Shown here: positions 48,052-55,859 of the stretch, piece by piece
How the letters are laid out: each line of letters starts with the position of its first letter
Position numbering within the stretch: the stretch's first letter is position 1
DNA from: a virus
IMG/VR virus record: IMGVR_UViG_3300046675_000234
Coordinates: 17,692 to 81,691 of that record
DNA length: 64,000 nt
Strand: one strand, 5' to 3'
Program-made: the position numbers and the translations under genes
Notes under the pieces: generated by a model
Told to the model about the DNA's origin: nothing
The model's input: only the letters and a program-made list of their open reading frames with translations
Database searches by the model: none

Positions 48052-49074
48052 ATGTCACAGGAAACCAGCGAGTGGCTGAACAGGTACACCCTGATCGGCT
48101 TCACCGACAAGCGCGACAAGGCATGGCACTACCGCGAGAGCGCGCAGGGCGCAGAGCCCAACCACTATCCCGGCGAGATCCCGGTGGCCGACATCAACCG
48201 CCGCCTGTTCGACTGGGAGCCCGCGATCGGCACGTCCGAGTCCACCTGGGCCGACGCCGATGGCAAGACCCGGAAGACCACCTGGCAGGACCGGATCACC
48301 CTGATCCACCCGCACACCGGCTTCCGCCTCGGTGAGTTCACCGATGGCTTCACCCCGCACAGCTACCGCGAGTGGCTGGTCAAGCTCAGCCAGGACGTCA
48401 TGGACTCCGACGTCGGCGCAAGCTCGGCAGGACTGCTGAAGGGCGGCAAGCTCGCCTGGGTGCAGTTCGAGCTGCCCGAGACGCTGGACACGCCGCAGGG
48501 CGTCAAGTACCGGCCGTTCTTCCTGGCCGCCGACTCGCTCGACGGGTCGCTGAGCACCACGCACCAGCGCGGTATCCAGCTCGTTGTCTGTGACAACACC
48601 CTGGCTGCGGGCCTGGCCGAGGGCAACGCCCTGAAGGTCAAGACCCGGCACAGCAAGTACTCCAACGCCAACATCGGTGACGTCCGCGCCAAGCTGGACA
48701 TCATCTACCAGGCGGGCGACGACTTCGCCGCCGAGGTGGACAAGCTCACCTCGACCGCCGTCAGCGACACCCAGTGGGACGAGTTCCTGAAGGCCCACCT
48801 GGGCGAGCGCCCGGAGGACAAGGGCCGTGGGCAGACCAACTACGACAACCGGCGCGATGAGCTGACCAACCTGTGGGACAACGACATGCGGGTAGCCCCG
48901 TGGGCCAACACCGCGTTCGGAGTACTCCAGGCAGTCAACACCCACGCGCACCACATCCAGACCGTGAAGGGCGCAGGCCGCGCCGAGCGGAACATGACCA
49001 AGATGGTGACCGGCGAGTTCGAGAAGCTGGACGCTGCCACCCTCGACCAGCTCAACCTGGTGCTCGCAGCCTGA
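48052..49074 (+). CDS. DUF932 phage/plasmid protein
   Basis: 340 aa. LVVCDNTLAAGLAEGNALKV with RHSKYSNANIGD, then AVNTHAHHIQTVKGAGRAER and NMTKMVTGEFEKLDAATL at the C-terminus, match the DUF932/TIGR03299 phage-plasmid family. Copies lie in accessory regions of many phages and plasmids; the biochemical role is unknown. Well-formed leader and RBS; single-gene unit between two palindrome sites. Confidence 0.86.
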   Translation: MSQETSEWLNRYTLIGFTDKRDKAWHYRESAQGAEPNHYPGEIPVADINRRLFDWEPAIGTSESTWADADGKTRKTTWQDRITLIHPHTGFRLGEFTDGFTPHSYREWLVKLSQDVMDSDVGASSAGLLKGGKLAWVQFELPETLDTPQGVKYRPFFLAADSLDGSLSTTHQRGIQLVVCDNTLAAGLAEGNALKVKTRHSKYSNANIGDVRAKLDIIYQAGDDFAAEVDKLTSTAVSDTQWDEFLKAHLGERPEDKGRGQTNYDNRRDELTNLWDNDMRVAPWANTAFGVLQAVNTHAHHIQTVKGAGRAERNMTKMVTGEFEKLDAATLDQLNLVLAA

Positions 49075-49079
49075 TCTAG

Positions 49080-49094
49080 TAGGCTGATTACACC
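49080..49094 (+). promoter_or_regulatory. Promoter/operator TAGGCT-GATTACACC
   Basis: TAGGCT just after the DUF932 stop, followed by GATTACACC (one-base variant of the site). An 11-bp perfect hairpin with a TACG loop (49098-49123) follows, then GTTAGGAGGCG and the HTH gene. Confidence 0.6.
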
Positions 49095-49097
49095 AGG

Positions 49098-49123
49098 GGG
49101 CCAGGCGGTACGCCGCCTGGCCC
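49098..49123 (+). promoter_or_regulatory. Leader hairpin with UACG loop
   Basis: GGGCCAGGCGG pairs with CCGCCTGGCCC around TACG: 11 bp, a stable UNCG-class loop. It lies in the 5' leader of the 49145 gene, directly after the promoter; it may protect mRNA or terminate upstream transcription. Confidence 0.65.
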
Positions 49124-49144
49124 TCGGGCCGTTAGGAGGCGGTT

Positions 49145-49450
49145 ATGCAAGAGGCCGGGGTCAAGCCCGAAGCGGCGTGGCGCTCGGCTGTCTCGTTTAC
49201 CAAGCTGGCTGAGCTGCTCAGCGCGCATTACGGGGAGACGATCACCCGCCAGCGGGTGTATGAGTGGTGGAAACGGGAGACGAAGAACGCGGCCGGGCAG
49301 GTGTTCCCGCGCGAGGTGCGCGGGGTACCTGACGCGCCGCTCAACCGGCCGAGCCGCCACTTTGACTACAGCCAGGTGCTGACCTGGACCACGCACGGGG
49401 TGCCAGCCCGCTACGGTAACGGCTGGCGACAGCTAGGTAGCCGGGAATAG
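49145..49450 (+). CDS. Helix-turn-helix protein, 101 aa
   Basis: FTKLAELLSAHYGETITRQR followed by VYEWWKRETKN is a MerR/excisionase-like HTH. The remaining part is basic and aromatic. RBS AGGAGGCGGTT. A small DNA-binding regulator; it could be the protein that reads the palindromes, which flank it on both sides. Confidence 0.75.
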   Translation: MQEAGVKPEAAWRSAVSFTKLAELLSAHYGETITRQRVYEWWKRETKNAAGQVFPREVRGVPDAPLNRPSRHFDYSQVLTWTTHGVPARYGNGWRQLGSRE

Positions 49451-49460
49451 ACCCCGGACC

Positions 49461-49475
49461 TGGAGTGTTTACACC
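49461..49475 (+). promoter_or_regulatory. Promoter/operator TGGAGT-GTTTACACC
   Basis: TGGAGT followed by GTTTACACCA. A hairpin with a 7-bp stem (GGGCCTC/GAGGCCC, 49482-49500) and a CAACGATACAG leader precede the 49524 gene. Confidence 0.63.
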
Positions 49476-49523
49476 AACGTAGGGCCTCGCAAGGAGGCCC
49501 CGAACGGCAGGACAACGATACAG

Positions 49524-49742
49524 ATGACGATAACCGAAGCCAGGGCGCAGTATGACGCCGTGGAAGATCACGCCGCGAGCTGCGAGCGCACGGTGGCCGC
49601 TGGCCGGTGCACCGGGTGCGGGGAAGAGGCAGGGGAGCTGATCCCCTGGACGCCGCGCGAGCGCCTGTGCTGGCGCTGCACCGATCTCCAGCTCGACCTG
49701 CTCGCCCTGGCCATGGGCCAGGCATGGACGGTGACGGCATGA
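49524..49742 (+). CDS. Zinc-ribbon protein, 72 aa
   Basis: GRCTGCGEEAGELIPWTPRE then RLCWRCTDLQ: C-x2-C twice, about 20 residues apart, a clear zinc ribbon. Helical ends. First gene of an operon of small genes to 51051. Unknown function. Confidence 0.75.
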   Translation: MTITEARAQYDAVEDHAASCERTVAAGRCTGCGEEAGELIPWTPRERLCWRCTDLQLDLLALAMGQAWTVTA

Positions 49743-50176
49743 ACGTCACCGAGGCAGTGCGGTTCGTTGAGGGCCTGGCCTTCAAGCCGGGCTGGCAGCC
49801 CACCGCCGAGGTCTACACCGCCAGCGGGCTGGTGGAGCTGAGCTTCATCATCCGCACGGTGGACACCAGCTACCCGGACCCTGATGGGGTCTGCCGCAGG
49901 CAGATCACCATCTACGGTCAGCAGCGGCTGGTCAACGTCCGCGACATGGACGAGACGGACCTGCTGGCCGAGGTGCTGAAGTGCGCGGCCGACAACGACA
50001 TGCACGAGAACCGCGAGTTCCTGAAGGTCCGCCAGCCGGACGGGTCCTGGCACGCACCGCTGCACCCCCACACCAACGCGGGCAACCGCGCGTGGGACCA
50101 GCGGAAGGAGCCAGCCCGGAAGCCAGCGGCTACCAGCGCTGCTGGCCTGATGCAGCTCCTGGGCCTGGAGGACTAG
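49739..50176 (+). CDS. Hypothetical protein, 145 aa
   Basis: From the ATG at 49739 overlapping the previous stop (ATGA). Beta-rich N-terminal half (ASGLVELSFIIRTVDTSYPD), helical C-terminus. No family recognised. Confidence 0.72.
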   Translation: MNVTEAVRFVEGLAFKPGWQPTAEVYTASGLVELSFIIRTVDTSYPDPDGVCRRQITIYGQQRLVNVRDMDETDLLAEVLKCAADNDMHENREFLKVRQPDGSWHAPLHPHTNAGNRAWDQRKEPARKPAATSAAGLMQLLGLED

Positions 50177-50413
50177 ATGAGCCAGCCCGTCCTGTACGGG
50201 CCGGGCAGCGTGGAGGTGCAGGCCATCGGATACGCCGATGGCCAGCCCTCCGCGTACCGGGTCCGCCGCCATGGCTTCCAGGTGCTGTACACCCCGCCTC
50301 ACTACCAAGGACCAGGCGGGCGCAACCCCCGCACCATAGCCGAGCTGTCCGCCCTGGTGGATCTCGGCACCCTGAAGGAGACACCCTATGCTGAGCCCGA
50401 CCAAGCGCCGTGA
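50177..50413 (+). CDS. Hypothetical protein, 78 aa
   Basis: Starts one base after the previous stop. Beta-rich core (SAYRVRRHGFQVLYTPPHY) and a short helix (TIAELSALVDLG). Overlaps the next gene by 26 nt. Unknown. Confidence 0.7.
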   Translation: MSQPVLYGPGSVEVQAIGYADGQPSAYRVRRHGFQVLYTPPHYQGPGGRNPRTIAELSALVDLGTLKETPYAEPDQAP

Positions 50414-50624
50414 GCTGAACCGCACGGTCATCAGGGCGATGCGGATGCACGCGGTCTGGAGCGGCAACGAGCTGCGTGACCGCCCCGACGCCCTGCGCGA
50501 GCGCAACGAGGCGCTGCTGACCGCTAAGCGCGCCCTGGTCGAGCTGATGGCCGACCACAACGATGAGGTGCGGGTCGTGCTGAACCTCAAGCCGCCGCCG
50601 CTGAAGGCGGTGGACAGTGCCTAA
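50388..50624 (+). CDS. Helical basic protein, 78 aa
   Basis: Two long helices (TKRRELNRTVIRAMRMHAVW and LRERNEALLTAKRALVELMA). RBS AAGGAGACACC inside the previous gene. No family known. Confidence 0.7.
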   Translation: MLSPTKRRELNRTVIRAMRMHAVWSGNELRDRPDALRERNEALLTAKRALVELMADHNDEVRVVLNLKPPPLKAVDSA

Positions 50625-51051
50625 GCTCAAGCCGCGCAAGAGCCCCTGCGCGTCCTGCCCGTACCGGCTCGACGTGCCGTCCGGCGTGTGGGCCGAGTCG
50701 GAGTACGACAAGCTGCCCGCCTACGACGGCGATACGGGCGAGCAGGCGATGGCCGGGGCGCTCGGCGCGTTCCTGTGCCACAACGACCCGGACAAGTCCA
50801 TCTGCGCGGGCTGGGCGGCGCTCAGCAACTACGACACGCTGGCGCTGCGGATGGCTTCACGGCTGGACCCCGACGTTGACGTGCAGGCGTGCGTGGACTA
50901 CACCACCGACGTGCCGCTGTTCGCCAGCGGGGCCGAGGCCGCCGAGCACGGCAAGCGCGAAATCGAGGCTCCTTCGGACAAGGCGGTCTCCACGATCGGC
51001 AAAGTGGTCAAGGTGAGGGCTCGCACGAGCAAGCCAGTTGTCACGGAATAA
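50617..51051 (+). CDS. DUF6283-like Cys-rich protein
   Basis: 144 aa from GTG at 50617. PCASCPYRLDVPSGVWAESE and then YDKLPAYD fit the actinophage family DUF6283, with C-x2-C, a later FLCHNDPDKSICAGWAAL and ACVDY, probably one metal centre. Function of the family is unknown. Last gene of its unit. Confidence 0.85.
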   Translation: MPKLKPRKSPCASCPYRLDVPSGVWAESEYDKLPAYDGDTGEQAMAGALGAFLCHNDPDKSICAGWAALSNYDTLALRMASRLDPDVDVQACVDYTTDVPLFASGAEAAEHGKREIEAPSDKAVSTIGKVVKVRARTSKPVVTE

Positions 51052-51061
51052 CCACCTGATC

Positions 51062-51076
51062 TGGAGTGTTTACACC
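51062..51076 (+). promoter_or_regulatory. Promoter/operator TGGAGT-GTTTACACC, leaderless type
   Basis: TGGAGT and GTTTACACC end only 3 nt before the ATG of the 51080 gene; there is no Shine-Dalgarno and no room for one. If TGGAGT is the -10, transcription would start at or next to the ATG. Confidence 0.6.
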
Positions 51077-51079
51077 AGT

Positions 51080-51250
51080 ATGAACGACACGAAGAAGCCC
51101 AACTCCGCTGAGATCGCCGCTGCGATGGCCAACTGGACGCCGCCGCGCACAATCGACGCCGAAGACCTGACCGAGGCCCTGATCAAGCTGGACCTCTACA
51201 TCCCCGGCCTCTCCTACCAGGAGACCGCCGAGAAGATCATGGAGTCTTGA
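51080..51250 (+). CDS. Small protein, 56 aa, possibly leaderless
   Basis: MNDTKKPNSAEIAAAMANWT then an acidic helical part. ATG sits directly behind the palindrome with no RBS, so translation from a leaderless mRNA, common in actinobacteria, is likely. Unknown function. Confidence 0.66.
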   Translation: MNDTKKPNSAEIAAAMANWTPPRTIDAEDLTEALIKLDLYIPGLSYQETAEKIMES

Positions 51251-51252
51251 CG

Positions 51253-51810
51253 ATGAACAGCACGCAAACCTTCACCTGGAAGCGCCAGCCCGATGGCCAC
51301 TACGTGGCCCGGCACGGCTTCTGGGTCTACGACGTATGGCGCAACGACCGCGCCGCCAAGGGCCGCCAGTGGAACCTGACCGCGTACCCCGAGGCCAACG
51401 CCGAGGCTGCCCAGGAGCGCAGCGGCTTCGCTAATCTCAAGACGGCCAGGCTCGCGGCCGAGCGCACCCACTGCTTCATCTGCGGGCGGCACTTCCCGTT
51501 CGGCACGCTGAAGCGCCAGCCCGGCCGCAGCCAGCTCAGCTACCCGACCTGGGTGTGCCGCGACGAGAAGCCGTGCCGCGCCGAGCGCGACCGGCTGACC
51601 GGCGAGCGCGAGCGGGCAGACGCTCCCCGCGACTACGCCGACACGCTCGCTGAGATCGTGAAGGCCAAGGCCCGCGTGCGCCAGCTAGAGTCTGACGCGC
51701 TGAAGCTGCACGACAAGGCCCGCGAGCTGGGCACGCCCGAGCACGAGCTGCGCGCCATCGAGCAGCAGCACGGCTTCGGCCTTCCCGCCATCCCGTACAC
51801 CGGGGAATAA
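51253..51810 (+). CDS. Zinc-binding hypothetical protein, 185 aa
   Basis: ATG at 51253, 2 nt after the previous stop. N-terminal beta-rich 60 residues (YVARHGFWVYDVWRNDRAAK), then HCFICGRHFPFG ... WVCRDEKPCR, a zinc site, and a long helical C-terminus (EIVKAKARVRQLESDALKLH). Looks like a ribbon plus coiled coil. Unknown. Confidence 0.74.
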   Translation: MNSTQTFTWKRQPDGHYVARHGFWVYDVWRNDRAAKGRQWNLTAYPEANAEAAQERSGFANLKTARLAAERTHCFICGRHFPFGTLKRQPGRSQLSYPTWVCRDEKPCRAERDRLTGERERADAPRDYADTLAEIVKAKARVRQLESDALKLHDKARELGTPEHELRAIEQQHGFGLPAIPYTGE

Positions 51811-51820
51811 CACCCCGGCC

Positions 51821-51835
51821 TGCGGTGTTTACACC
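51821..51835 (+). promoter_or_regulatory. Promoter/operator with full GGTGTTTACACC palindrome
   Basis: TGCGGT followed by GTTTACACC, containing the full 12-mer. A hairpin (51860-51880, GGGGCCGG/CCGGCCCC, 8 bp perfect) and a GAGACAACG leader precede the 51906 gene. Confidence 0.65.
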
Positions 51836-51905
51836 ATTGAAAGGGATGCTTGAGTCAAGGGGGCCGGAAGGCCCGGCCCCTCTTCAAGCTCCTGGAGAGA
51901 CAACG

Positions 51906-52310
51906 ATGCAGATCACGATACTGAAGGAAGACCTGATCCATGTCCGCGATGAGGGCACGATCATCGTCTTCACCGGCACCGCCGAGAACGGCGACCGGGT
52001 GAGCTTCGGCGCTGACCACCGTCCCGCCTGGGCGCTGTACGAGGGCGTGCTGGAAGAGGGCGAAGCGCAGGCCGAGGTCGAGAGCTACCAGGTGCTCAGC
52101 ACCGTCCCGCTCCGCAAGGGCCGGATCGCGCGGGGCTCCAGCTCCGTCGAGAGCGTTGCCCGCTACCTGCCCGCCAACTACAAGGTGACGGACTCCGACA
52201 CGGATTACGTCTACTTCGCAGGCCACGACAACGCTGGATGGACGATGGAGGACTACGTGCTCCCGCGCCTGGCCAGCGGCCTGATCTTCGCAGAGGAAGT
52301 GAAGTCATGA
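51906..52310 (+). CDS. Hypothetical protein, 134 aa
   Basis: From the ATG at 51906. Beta-rich (MQITILKEDLIHVRDEGTII, VSFGADHRPAWALYEG) with a compact C-terminus. First gene of an eleven-gene unit reaching 55149. No family recognised. Confidence 0.72.
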   Translation: MQITILKEDLIHVRDEGTIIVFTGTAENGDRVSFGADHRPAWALYEGVLEEGEAQAEVESYQVLSTVPLRKGRIARGSSSVESVARYLPANYKVTDSDTDYVYFAGHDNAGWTMEDYVLPRLASGLIFAEEVKS

Positions 52311-52549
52311 CCACCGCCGAGCCCCGCCCGCTGCACAAGATCGCGGACGAGATCACCAGGGTATGGCGCAAGCCGTACTTCGGCGCGGTGCCCTACATCG
52401 ACGCGATGCGGCACCTGGCTACCGTCGAGGACAAGTTCTACAACGAGCCCGGCGACGACATCGTGATGTACTTCCTGTCCAACGCCAGGTACTGGCGCGG
52501 GCCGGACGCCACGCGGATCAAGGCCGAGCTGAAGGCGATGCTCCCATGA
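52307..52549 (+). CDS. Hypothetical protein, 80 aa
   Basis: Helical, with HKIADEITRVWRKPYFGAVP then YIDAMRHLATVEDKFY, a shape I associate with common small actinophage proteins. ATG overlaps the previous stop (ATGA). Unknown. Confidence 0.74.
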   Translation: MTTAEPRPLHKIADEITRVWRKPYFGAVPYIDAMRHLATVEDKFYNEPGDDIVMYFLSNARYWRGPDATRIKAELKAMLP

Positions 52550-52971
52550 GCACCCAGGGCCACCCGCGCCACCAGATCCGCGAGTTCACCGTCAGCTACA
52601 AGCGCAGCACCAACGGGCACACCAGCTCGTGCAAGGTGATGGCGCAGACCGAGGATGACGCGATACTCCGCGCCGGGATGCTCCTGGCCGCCCGCTACCG
52701 CCCCGTCAAGGACGCCGCCGGGTGGGCCTCCCAGTTCATCGTGACCGGCGTGGAAGACCCCGCCCCGCTGACCTGGCAGCCGCCCGGATCAGCAAGCGGC
52801 AAGTCCTACTGCACCAACCCGGAGCACGGCCACGGCGAGCACGATGCGTCGTGTTGCCCGCCAGCCGACCCGTCCGACCCGGAGCTGCGGCTGCTGCGCG
52901 CGATCTTCGGCCTGTGCGGGCTGTGCGACGTCGAGGACGCGCACAGCCACGTCCCGGAGGACCGGCCATGA
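52546..52971 (+). CDS. Hypothetical Cys/His-rich protein, 141 aa
   Basis: N-terminal half alpha/beta (EFTVSYKRSTNGHTSSCKVM), C-terminal half with CTNPEHGHGEHDASCC and LCGLCDVEDAHSH, one or two zinc sites. Coupled by ATGA overlaps on both sides. Unknown. Confidence 0.72.
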   Translation: MSTQGHPRHQIREFTVSYKRSTNGHTSSCKVMAQTEDDAILRAGMLLAARYRPVKDAAGWASQFIVTGVEDPAPLTWQPPGSASGKSYCTNPEHGHGEHDASCCPPADPSDPELRLLRAIFGLCGLCDVEDAHSHVPEDRP

Positions 52972-53177
52972 GCGCCACTTACCGCTGGTACAGCGTCGGT
53001 ATCCGGCCGGTGACCGGCGACAGCAAGACCGTCGAGATCCTGGGCTGGTCCAGGAGCCAGCCCAACGCCCTGGCGGTGAAGGGCACGATCGCTGTCTACT
53101 TCGCCTCCAGCCGCCGGATGGCCGCCCGCATGGCCAGGGATGATCGCGGGTTCGAGATCGAGTGGAGGAAGTACTGA
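52968..53177 (+). CDS. Hypothetical protein, 69 aa
   Basis: Beta-rich start (TYRWYSVGIRPVTGDSKTVE) and a basic helix (SSRRMAARMARDDRG). Stop shares its last base with the next ATG. Unknown. Confidence 0.7.
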   Translation: MSATYRWYSVGIRPVTGDSKTVEILGWSRSQPNALAVKGTIAVYFASSRRMAARMARDDRGFEIEWRKY

Positions 53178-53386
53178 TGGGCAGCCCGATCGACCGCAGC
53201 CTGGCGTTCACCGCGCTACTCGACCAGGGCCAGTTCGCTGGCGTGGAGAGCAAGCGCGGTGAGCAGATGGTGACCGTCTTCCTGCACGACTACTACCGCT
53301 CGGTGGACCGCTACAAGGCCGCTGAGCAGCAGTTCCCCACCATGTACGAGTTCGCCCGGACCTGGGAGATGCACGATGTGCCCTGA
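53177..53386 (+). CDS. Hypothetical protein, 69 aa
   Basis: RBS GGAGGAAG. Contains SLAFTALLDQGQFAGVESKR and YYRSVDRYKAAEQQF; alpha/beta. Unknown family. Confidence 0.7.
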   Translation: MGSPIDRSLAFTALLDQGQFAGVESKRGEQMVTVFLHDYYRSVDRYKAAEQQFPTMYEFARTWEMHDVP

Positions 53387-53504
53387 GTCCGAGGACGTCC
53401 TGACCGACTGGGACCGGCTGGCAGACGCCGAGCTGACCCACGACAAGCCGCTGGCCGACACCGAGCTGGCGCACATAGGAGCACACGATGCCGGTAACAC
53501 CTGA
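53376..53504 (+). CDS. Small acidic protein, 42 aa
   Basis: MCPESEDVLTDWDRLADAEL then THDKPLADTELAHIGAHDAG. Overlaps its neighbours by 11 and 17 nt. Very acidic; could be a protein-interaction peptide. Moderate support only. Confidence 0.5.
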   Translation: MCPESEDVLTDWDRLADAELTHDKPLADTELAHIGAHDAGNT

Positions 53505-53808
53505 GTGGACCGAGGACCAGCTACGGGCCTACGTCGATGACAAGTACGACGAGGACCAGGCCCAGCACGATGAGGCATGGGCGCTGATCCAGCGCTGGCT
53601 GGCCCGTGGCGACGGAGCCGCCGTCTACGAGAATCACGACCTGGGCCACCCGCAGCTCGGAGAGCCCCGGATCGTCTCGTGGGGCTCGCCCCAGGCCGTG
53701 TTCGAGAACGTGACCGAGCCAGGCCAGCTCCCCGACCGGCTGCCCGACTGGCCCGGCCAGATCAACTGGCGGTACACCCTGATCGCCACCTGCCGTAGGC
53801 CGTCATGA
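53488..53808 (+). CDS. Hypothetical protein, 106 aa
   Basis: RBS AGGAGCACACG. Acidic helical N-terminus (WTEDQLRAYVDDKYDEDQAQ) and a Pro-rich beta end. Unknown. Confidence 0.7.
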   Translation: MPVTPEWTEDQLRAYVDDKYDEDQAQHDEAWALIQRWLARGDGAAVYENHDLGHPQLGEPRIVSWGSPQAVFENVTEPGQLPDRLPDWPGQINWRYTLIATCRRPS

Positions 53809-53993
53809 CCACCGCCGTGGGCTGGGCGACGTCCGTCGCCCTCACCGCCCTCTACATCGGGATCAACGTCCTGGTCCACCTGGACCAGCCGCGCGAGATC
53901 CTCCAGTTCGTCGGCGGCTACCTGGTGGTCTACGGCAGCGTCGGCCTGGCCATCCTCGCCTGGTACTACCTCTGGAAAGTGCCCCGGCTATGA
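53805..53993 (+). CDS. Two-TM membrane protein, 62 aa
   Basis: Two hydrophobic helices (VALTALYIGINVLV and YLVVYGSVGLAILAWYYLW) with a short polar loop (HLDQPREILQ). Overlaps both neighbours by 4 nt. Holin-like topology but far from the lysin; unknown. Confidence 0.68.
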   Translation: MTTAVGWATSVALTALYIGINVLVHLDQPREILQFVGGYLVVYGSVGLAILAWYYLWKVPRL

Positions 53994-55009
53994 GCAGCCA
54001 GCACTATGAGCCGGTCACGCGGGCAGACATCGACGCACGGGGCTTCGGCCAGGTCTGCCCGCGTACGCTGAGCGCCACCGACGTGCTGGACATGCACGCC
54101 GACCTCCAGCGGTCCCTGGCCCACCCGGACCCGTGGTTCCGCGAGGGCCTGAAGGACTACGCGGTACGGGACGTGGGCGACACGCCGCAGTGGGCTGCCA
54201 GCCACCTGCACCCGTCCACCTCCATGAAAGACCTGGACCCCTGGCTGGCATCGCTCGGCAGTGACCTGTTCGGCGCGACCACCTACCAGGTGACCGCCGA
54301 GATGGTGGACCTGGCCGAGGCGCTGGCTGCGGCCAACCCGACCATCGGCGCGATCCAGCGCGAAGACCTGCCAGCCCGCTACGGGTTCATGTGGCTGGAC
54401 AAGCCGATCCCGCGCCCGTCGATCGAGGACACCGAGGACATGGAGCCGCTGCTGATGCACGCGGTGAGCTGGGCTCTGGTCCCGGAGATGACCGTACGGA
54501 TCGGCTGGAATCCCGAGTCCAGCTTCGTCGGCTCCATGCCAGCCATCCGGCTGCGCGAGTGGGGCTACAACAACGACCCCGACGTCCGGCCGCGCCCGCT
54601 GCACCTGATGGGCCAGGCCACCATCCCGATCACCGGCCAGGTGTACACCAGCCTGAAGGAGCACTGGCACGTCCACATGCTGTGGATACTCATGGGGATG
54701 GCGATCACCGCCAGCCGCACCGAGCTGCCCGGACGGCAGGGAGCCAAGCGCGCCGCGAACCTGAAGCACAAGCTGGTCCGGGTGATCACGCTGCGCCGCC
54801 CGGAGCGGAGCGCGGCCGACAAGCCCAGCGCCACGCCCCGGCACATCGACTGGACCTGCTCCTGGCTGGTGCGCGGCCACTACCGCAAGGCCCCGCACGA
54901 CGGCACGTTCAGCGACGGCAGGACCGAGACCTGGGTCCGCCCTTACATCAAGGGGCCGGACGGCCTGCCGCTGCGCTCGGCGGACATCCTGTACAAGCTG
55001 GCGCGATGA
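53990..55009 (+). CDS. Conserved actinophage/plasmid protein, 339 aa
   Basis: C-terminal third has VRVITLRRPERSA, then DWTCSWLVRGHYRKAPHDG and WVRPYIKGPDGLPL, a conserved actinobacterial family (W-x-V-x-GHWR ... Y-x-KGP-x-PL) found in phages and plasmids. N-terminal part helical. Possibly DNA-related, but I know of no tested role. Overlaps the 47-aa gene downstream. Confidence 0.78.
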   Translation: MSSQHYEPVTRADIDARGFGQVCPRTLSATDVLDMHADLQRSLAHPDPWFREGLKDYAVRDVGDTPQWAASHLHPSTSMKDLDPWLASLGSDLFGATTYQVTAEMVDLAEALAAANPTIGAIQREDLPARYGFMWLDKPIPRPSIEDTEDMEPLLMHAVSWALVPEMTVRIGWNPESSFVGSMPAIRLREWGYNNDPDVRPRPLHLMGQATIPITGQVYTSLKEHWHVHMLWILMGMAITASRTELPGRQGAKRAANLKHKLVRVITLRRPERSAADKPSATPRHIDWTCSWLVRGHYRKAPHDGTFSDGRTETWVRPYIKGPDGLPLRSADILYKLAR

Positions 55010-55149
55010 AGCGCACACGGTACCGGTTCACCGGGCAGCACGCGGGCCGGTACTACTGGCAGAGCGTGCTGCCGGTGTCGCCAGGTGACTCGCGGTACGA
55101 GCAGATCAGTTGCCCGGTGAGCTGGTTCTGGGGCGGAATAAAAGCCTGA
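55006..55149 (+). CDS. Small Tyr/Trp-rich protein, 47 aa
   Basis: MKRTRYRFTGQHAGRYYWQS then a beta-rich end with CPVSWFWGG. ATG overlaps the previous stop (ATGA). Aromatic-rich, probably a small beta fold. Last gene of the unit. Confidence 0.6.
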   Translation: MKRTRYRFTGQHAGRYYWQSVLPVSPGDSRYEQISCPVSWFWGGIKA

Positions 55150-55151
55150 GC

Positions 55152-55166
55152 TGGAGTGTTTACACC
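55152..55166 (+). promoter_or_regulatory. Promoter/operator TGGAGT-GTTTACACC
   Basis: TGGAGT and GTTTACACCAG lie 2 nt after the previous stop. A large leader structure follows (see 55181) and then ACGATGAGGAAG of the 55264 gene. Confidence 0.63.
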
Positions 55167-55180
55167 AGTGTAAGACAAAA

Positions 55181-55244
55181 GCGCGGGACCGGGGTCACGA
55201 CCCCAGCACGGACCTGGGCGCAACGACAGATGCCGGTCCCGCGC
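55181..55244 (+). promoter_or_regulatory. Long leader stem-loop
   Basis: GCGCGGGACCGG (55181-55192) pairs perfectly with CCGGTCCCGCGC (55233-55244): 12 bp around a 40-nt loop, which includes a second hairpin GGGGT/ACCCC that partly competes with the outer stem. The competition makes a two-state switch possible. Confidence 0.6.
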
Positions 55245-55263
55245 CCCAGACGATGAGGAAGCA

Positions 55264-55545
55264 ATGCCACAGATTTCAGATTTCGAGTACGGCTGGGCCA
55301 CCGACCCGGACAGCGGGCGGTACGCCTACAGCTACCACCGGGACCGGGACGTCGCCGCCGTCTATCACGGCGGGCAGTACGTCGAGGTCAGCGTCTCGGG
55401 CACCTGGCATCCCGGCCAGCCGCTTCACGAGATGATCGCCTACGAGGCGCTCAACACCTACAGCGGCGACACCGGGGAGCGCATGCTCCAGCTCGACCCG
55501 GAAGCGCTCACCAGGTACTTCATTGCGTCGGGACAGGCGGGCTGA
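55264..55545 (+). CDS. Hypothetical protein, 93 aa
   Basis: Leader ACGATGAGGAAGCA. Aromatic, beta-rich (FEYGWATDPDSGRYAYSYHR, AAVYHGGQYVEVSVSGTWHP). Stop shares a base with the next ATG. Unknown. Confidence 0.72.
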   Translation: MPQISDFEYGWATDPDSGRYAYSYHRDRDVAAVYHGGQYVEVSVSGTWHPGQPLHEMIAYEALNTYSGDTGERMLQLDPEALTRYFIASGQAG

Positions 55546-55859
55546 TGAACAAGATCATCACCTACGGCATAGAGGCCGAGACCGGCACCGTGATCAGCAA
55601 GGTAGGCGGCGAAGTCGCCTACCCGGTGCTGGACTTCGCGGCAATCGGCCAAGGCGGCGACGGCTACGCGCCCGGCGACTTCAACGGGCCGACCCGCTAC
55701 GACCTGGAGAAGATGTCCGTCTACGACATCGACTACCGGACCATCCGGTGGACGAAGGGACGCGGCACCACGCGCGGACTCCCGGCCATCCCGGTCGAGC
55801 TGAAGAACAGGCACCGCGTGTTCTGGGGCTTCAAGCCCCTACCGGAGGCGCAGTCATGA
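55545..55859 (+). CDS. Hypothetical protein, 104 aa
   Basis: MNKIITYGIEAETGTVISKV; beta-rich, with YDLEKMSVYDIDYRTIRWTK. Overlaps the next gene by 4 nt. No family recognised. Confidence 0.72.
   Translation: MNKIITYGIEAETGTVISKVGGEVAYPVLDFAAIGQGGDGYAPGDFNGPTRYDLEKMSVYDIDYRTIRWTKGRGTTRGLPAIPVELKNRHRVFWGFKPLPEAQS

Noticed and set aside
54640-54655. GGTGTACACC palindrome
   Set aside because: Within the coding region of the 339-aa gene and two bases shorter than the recurring operator.
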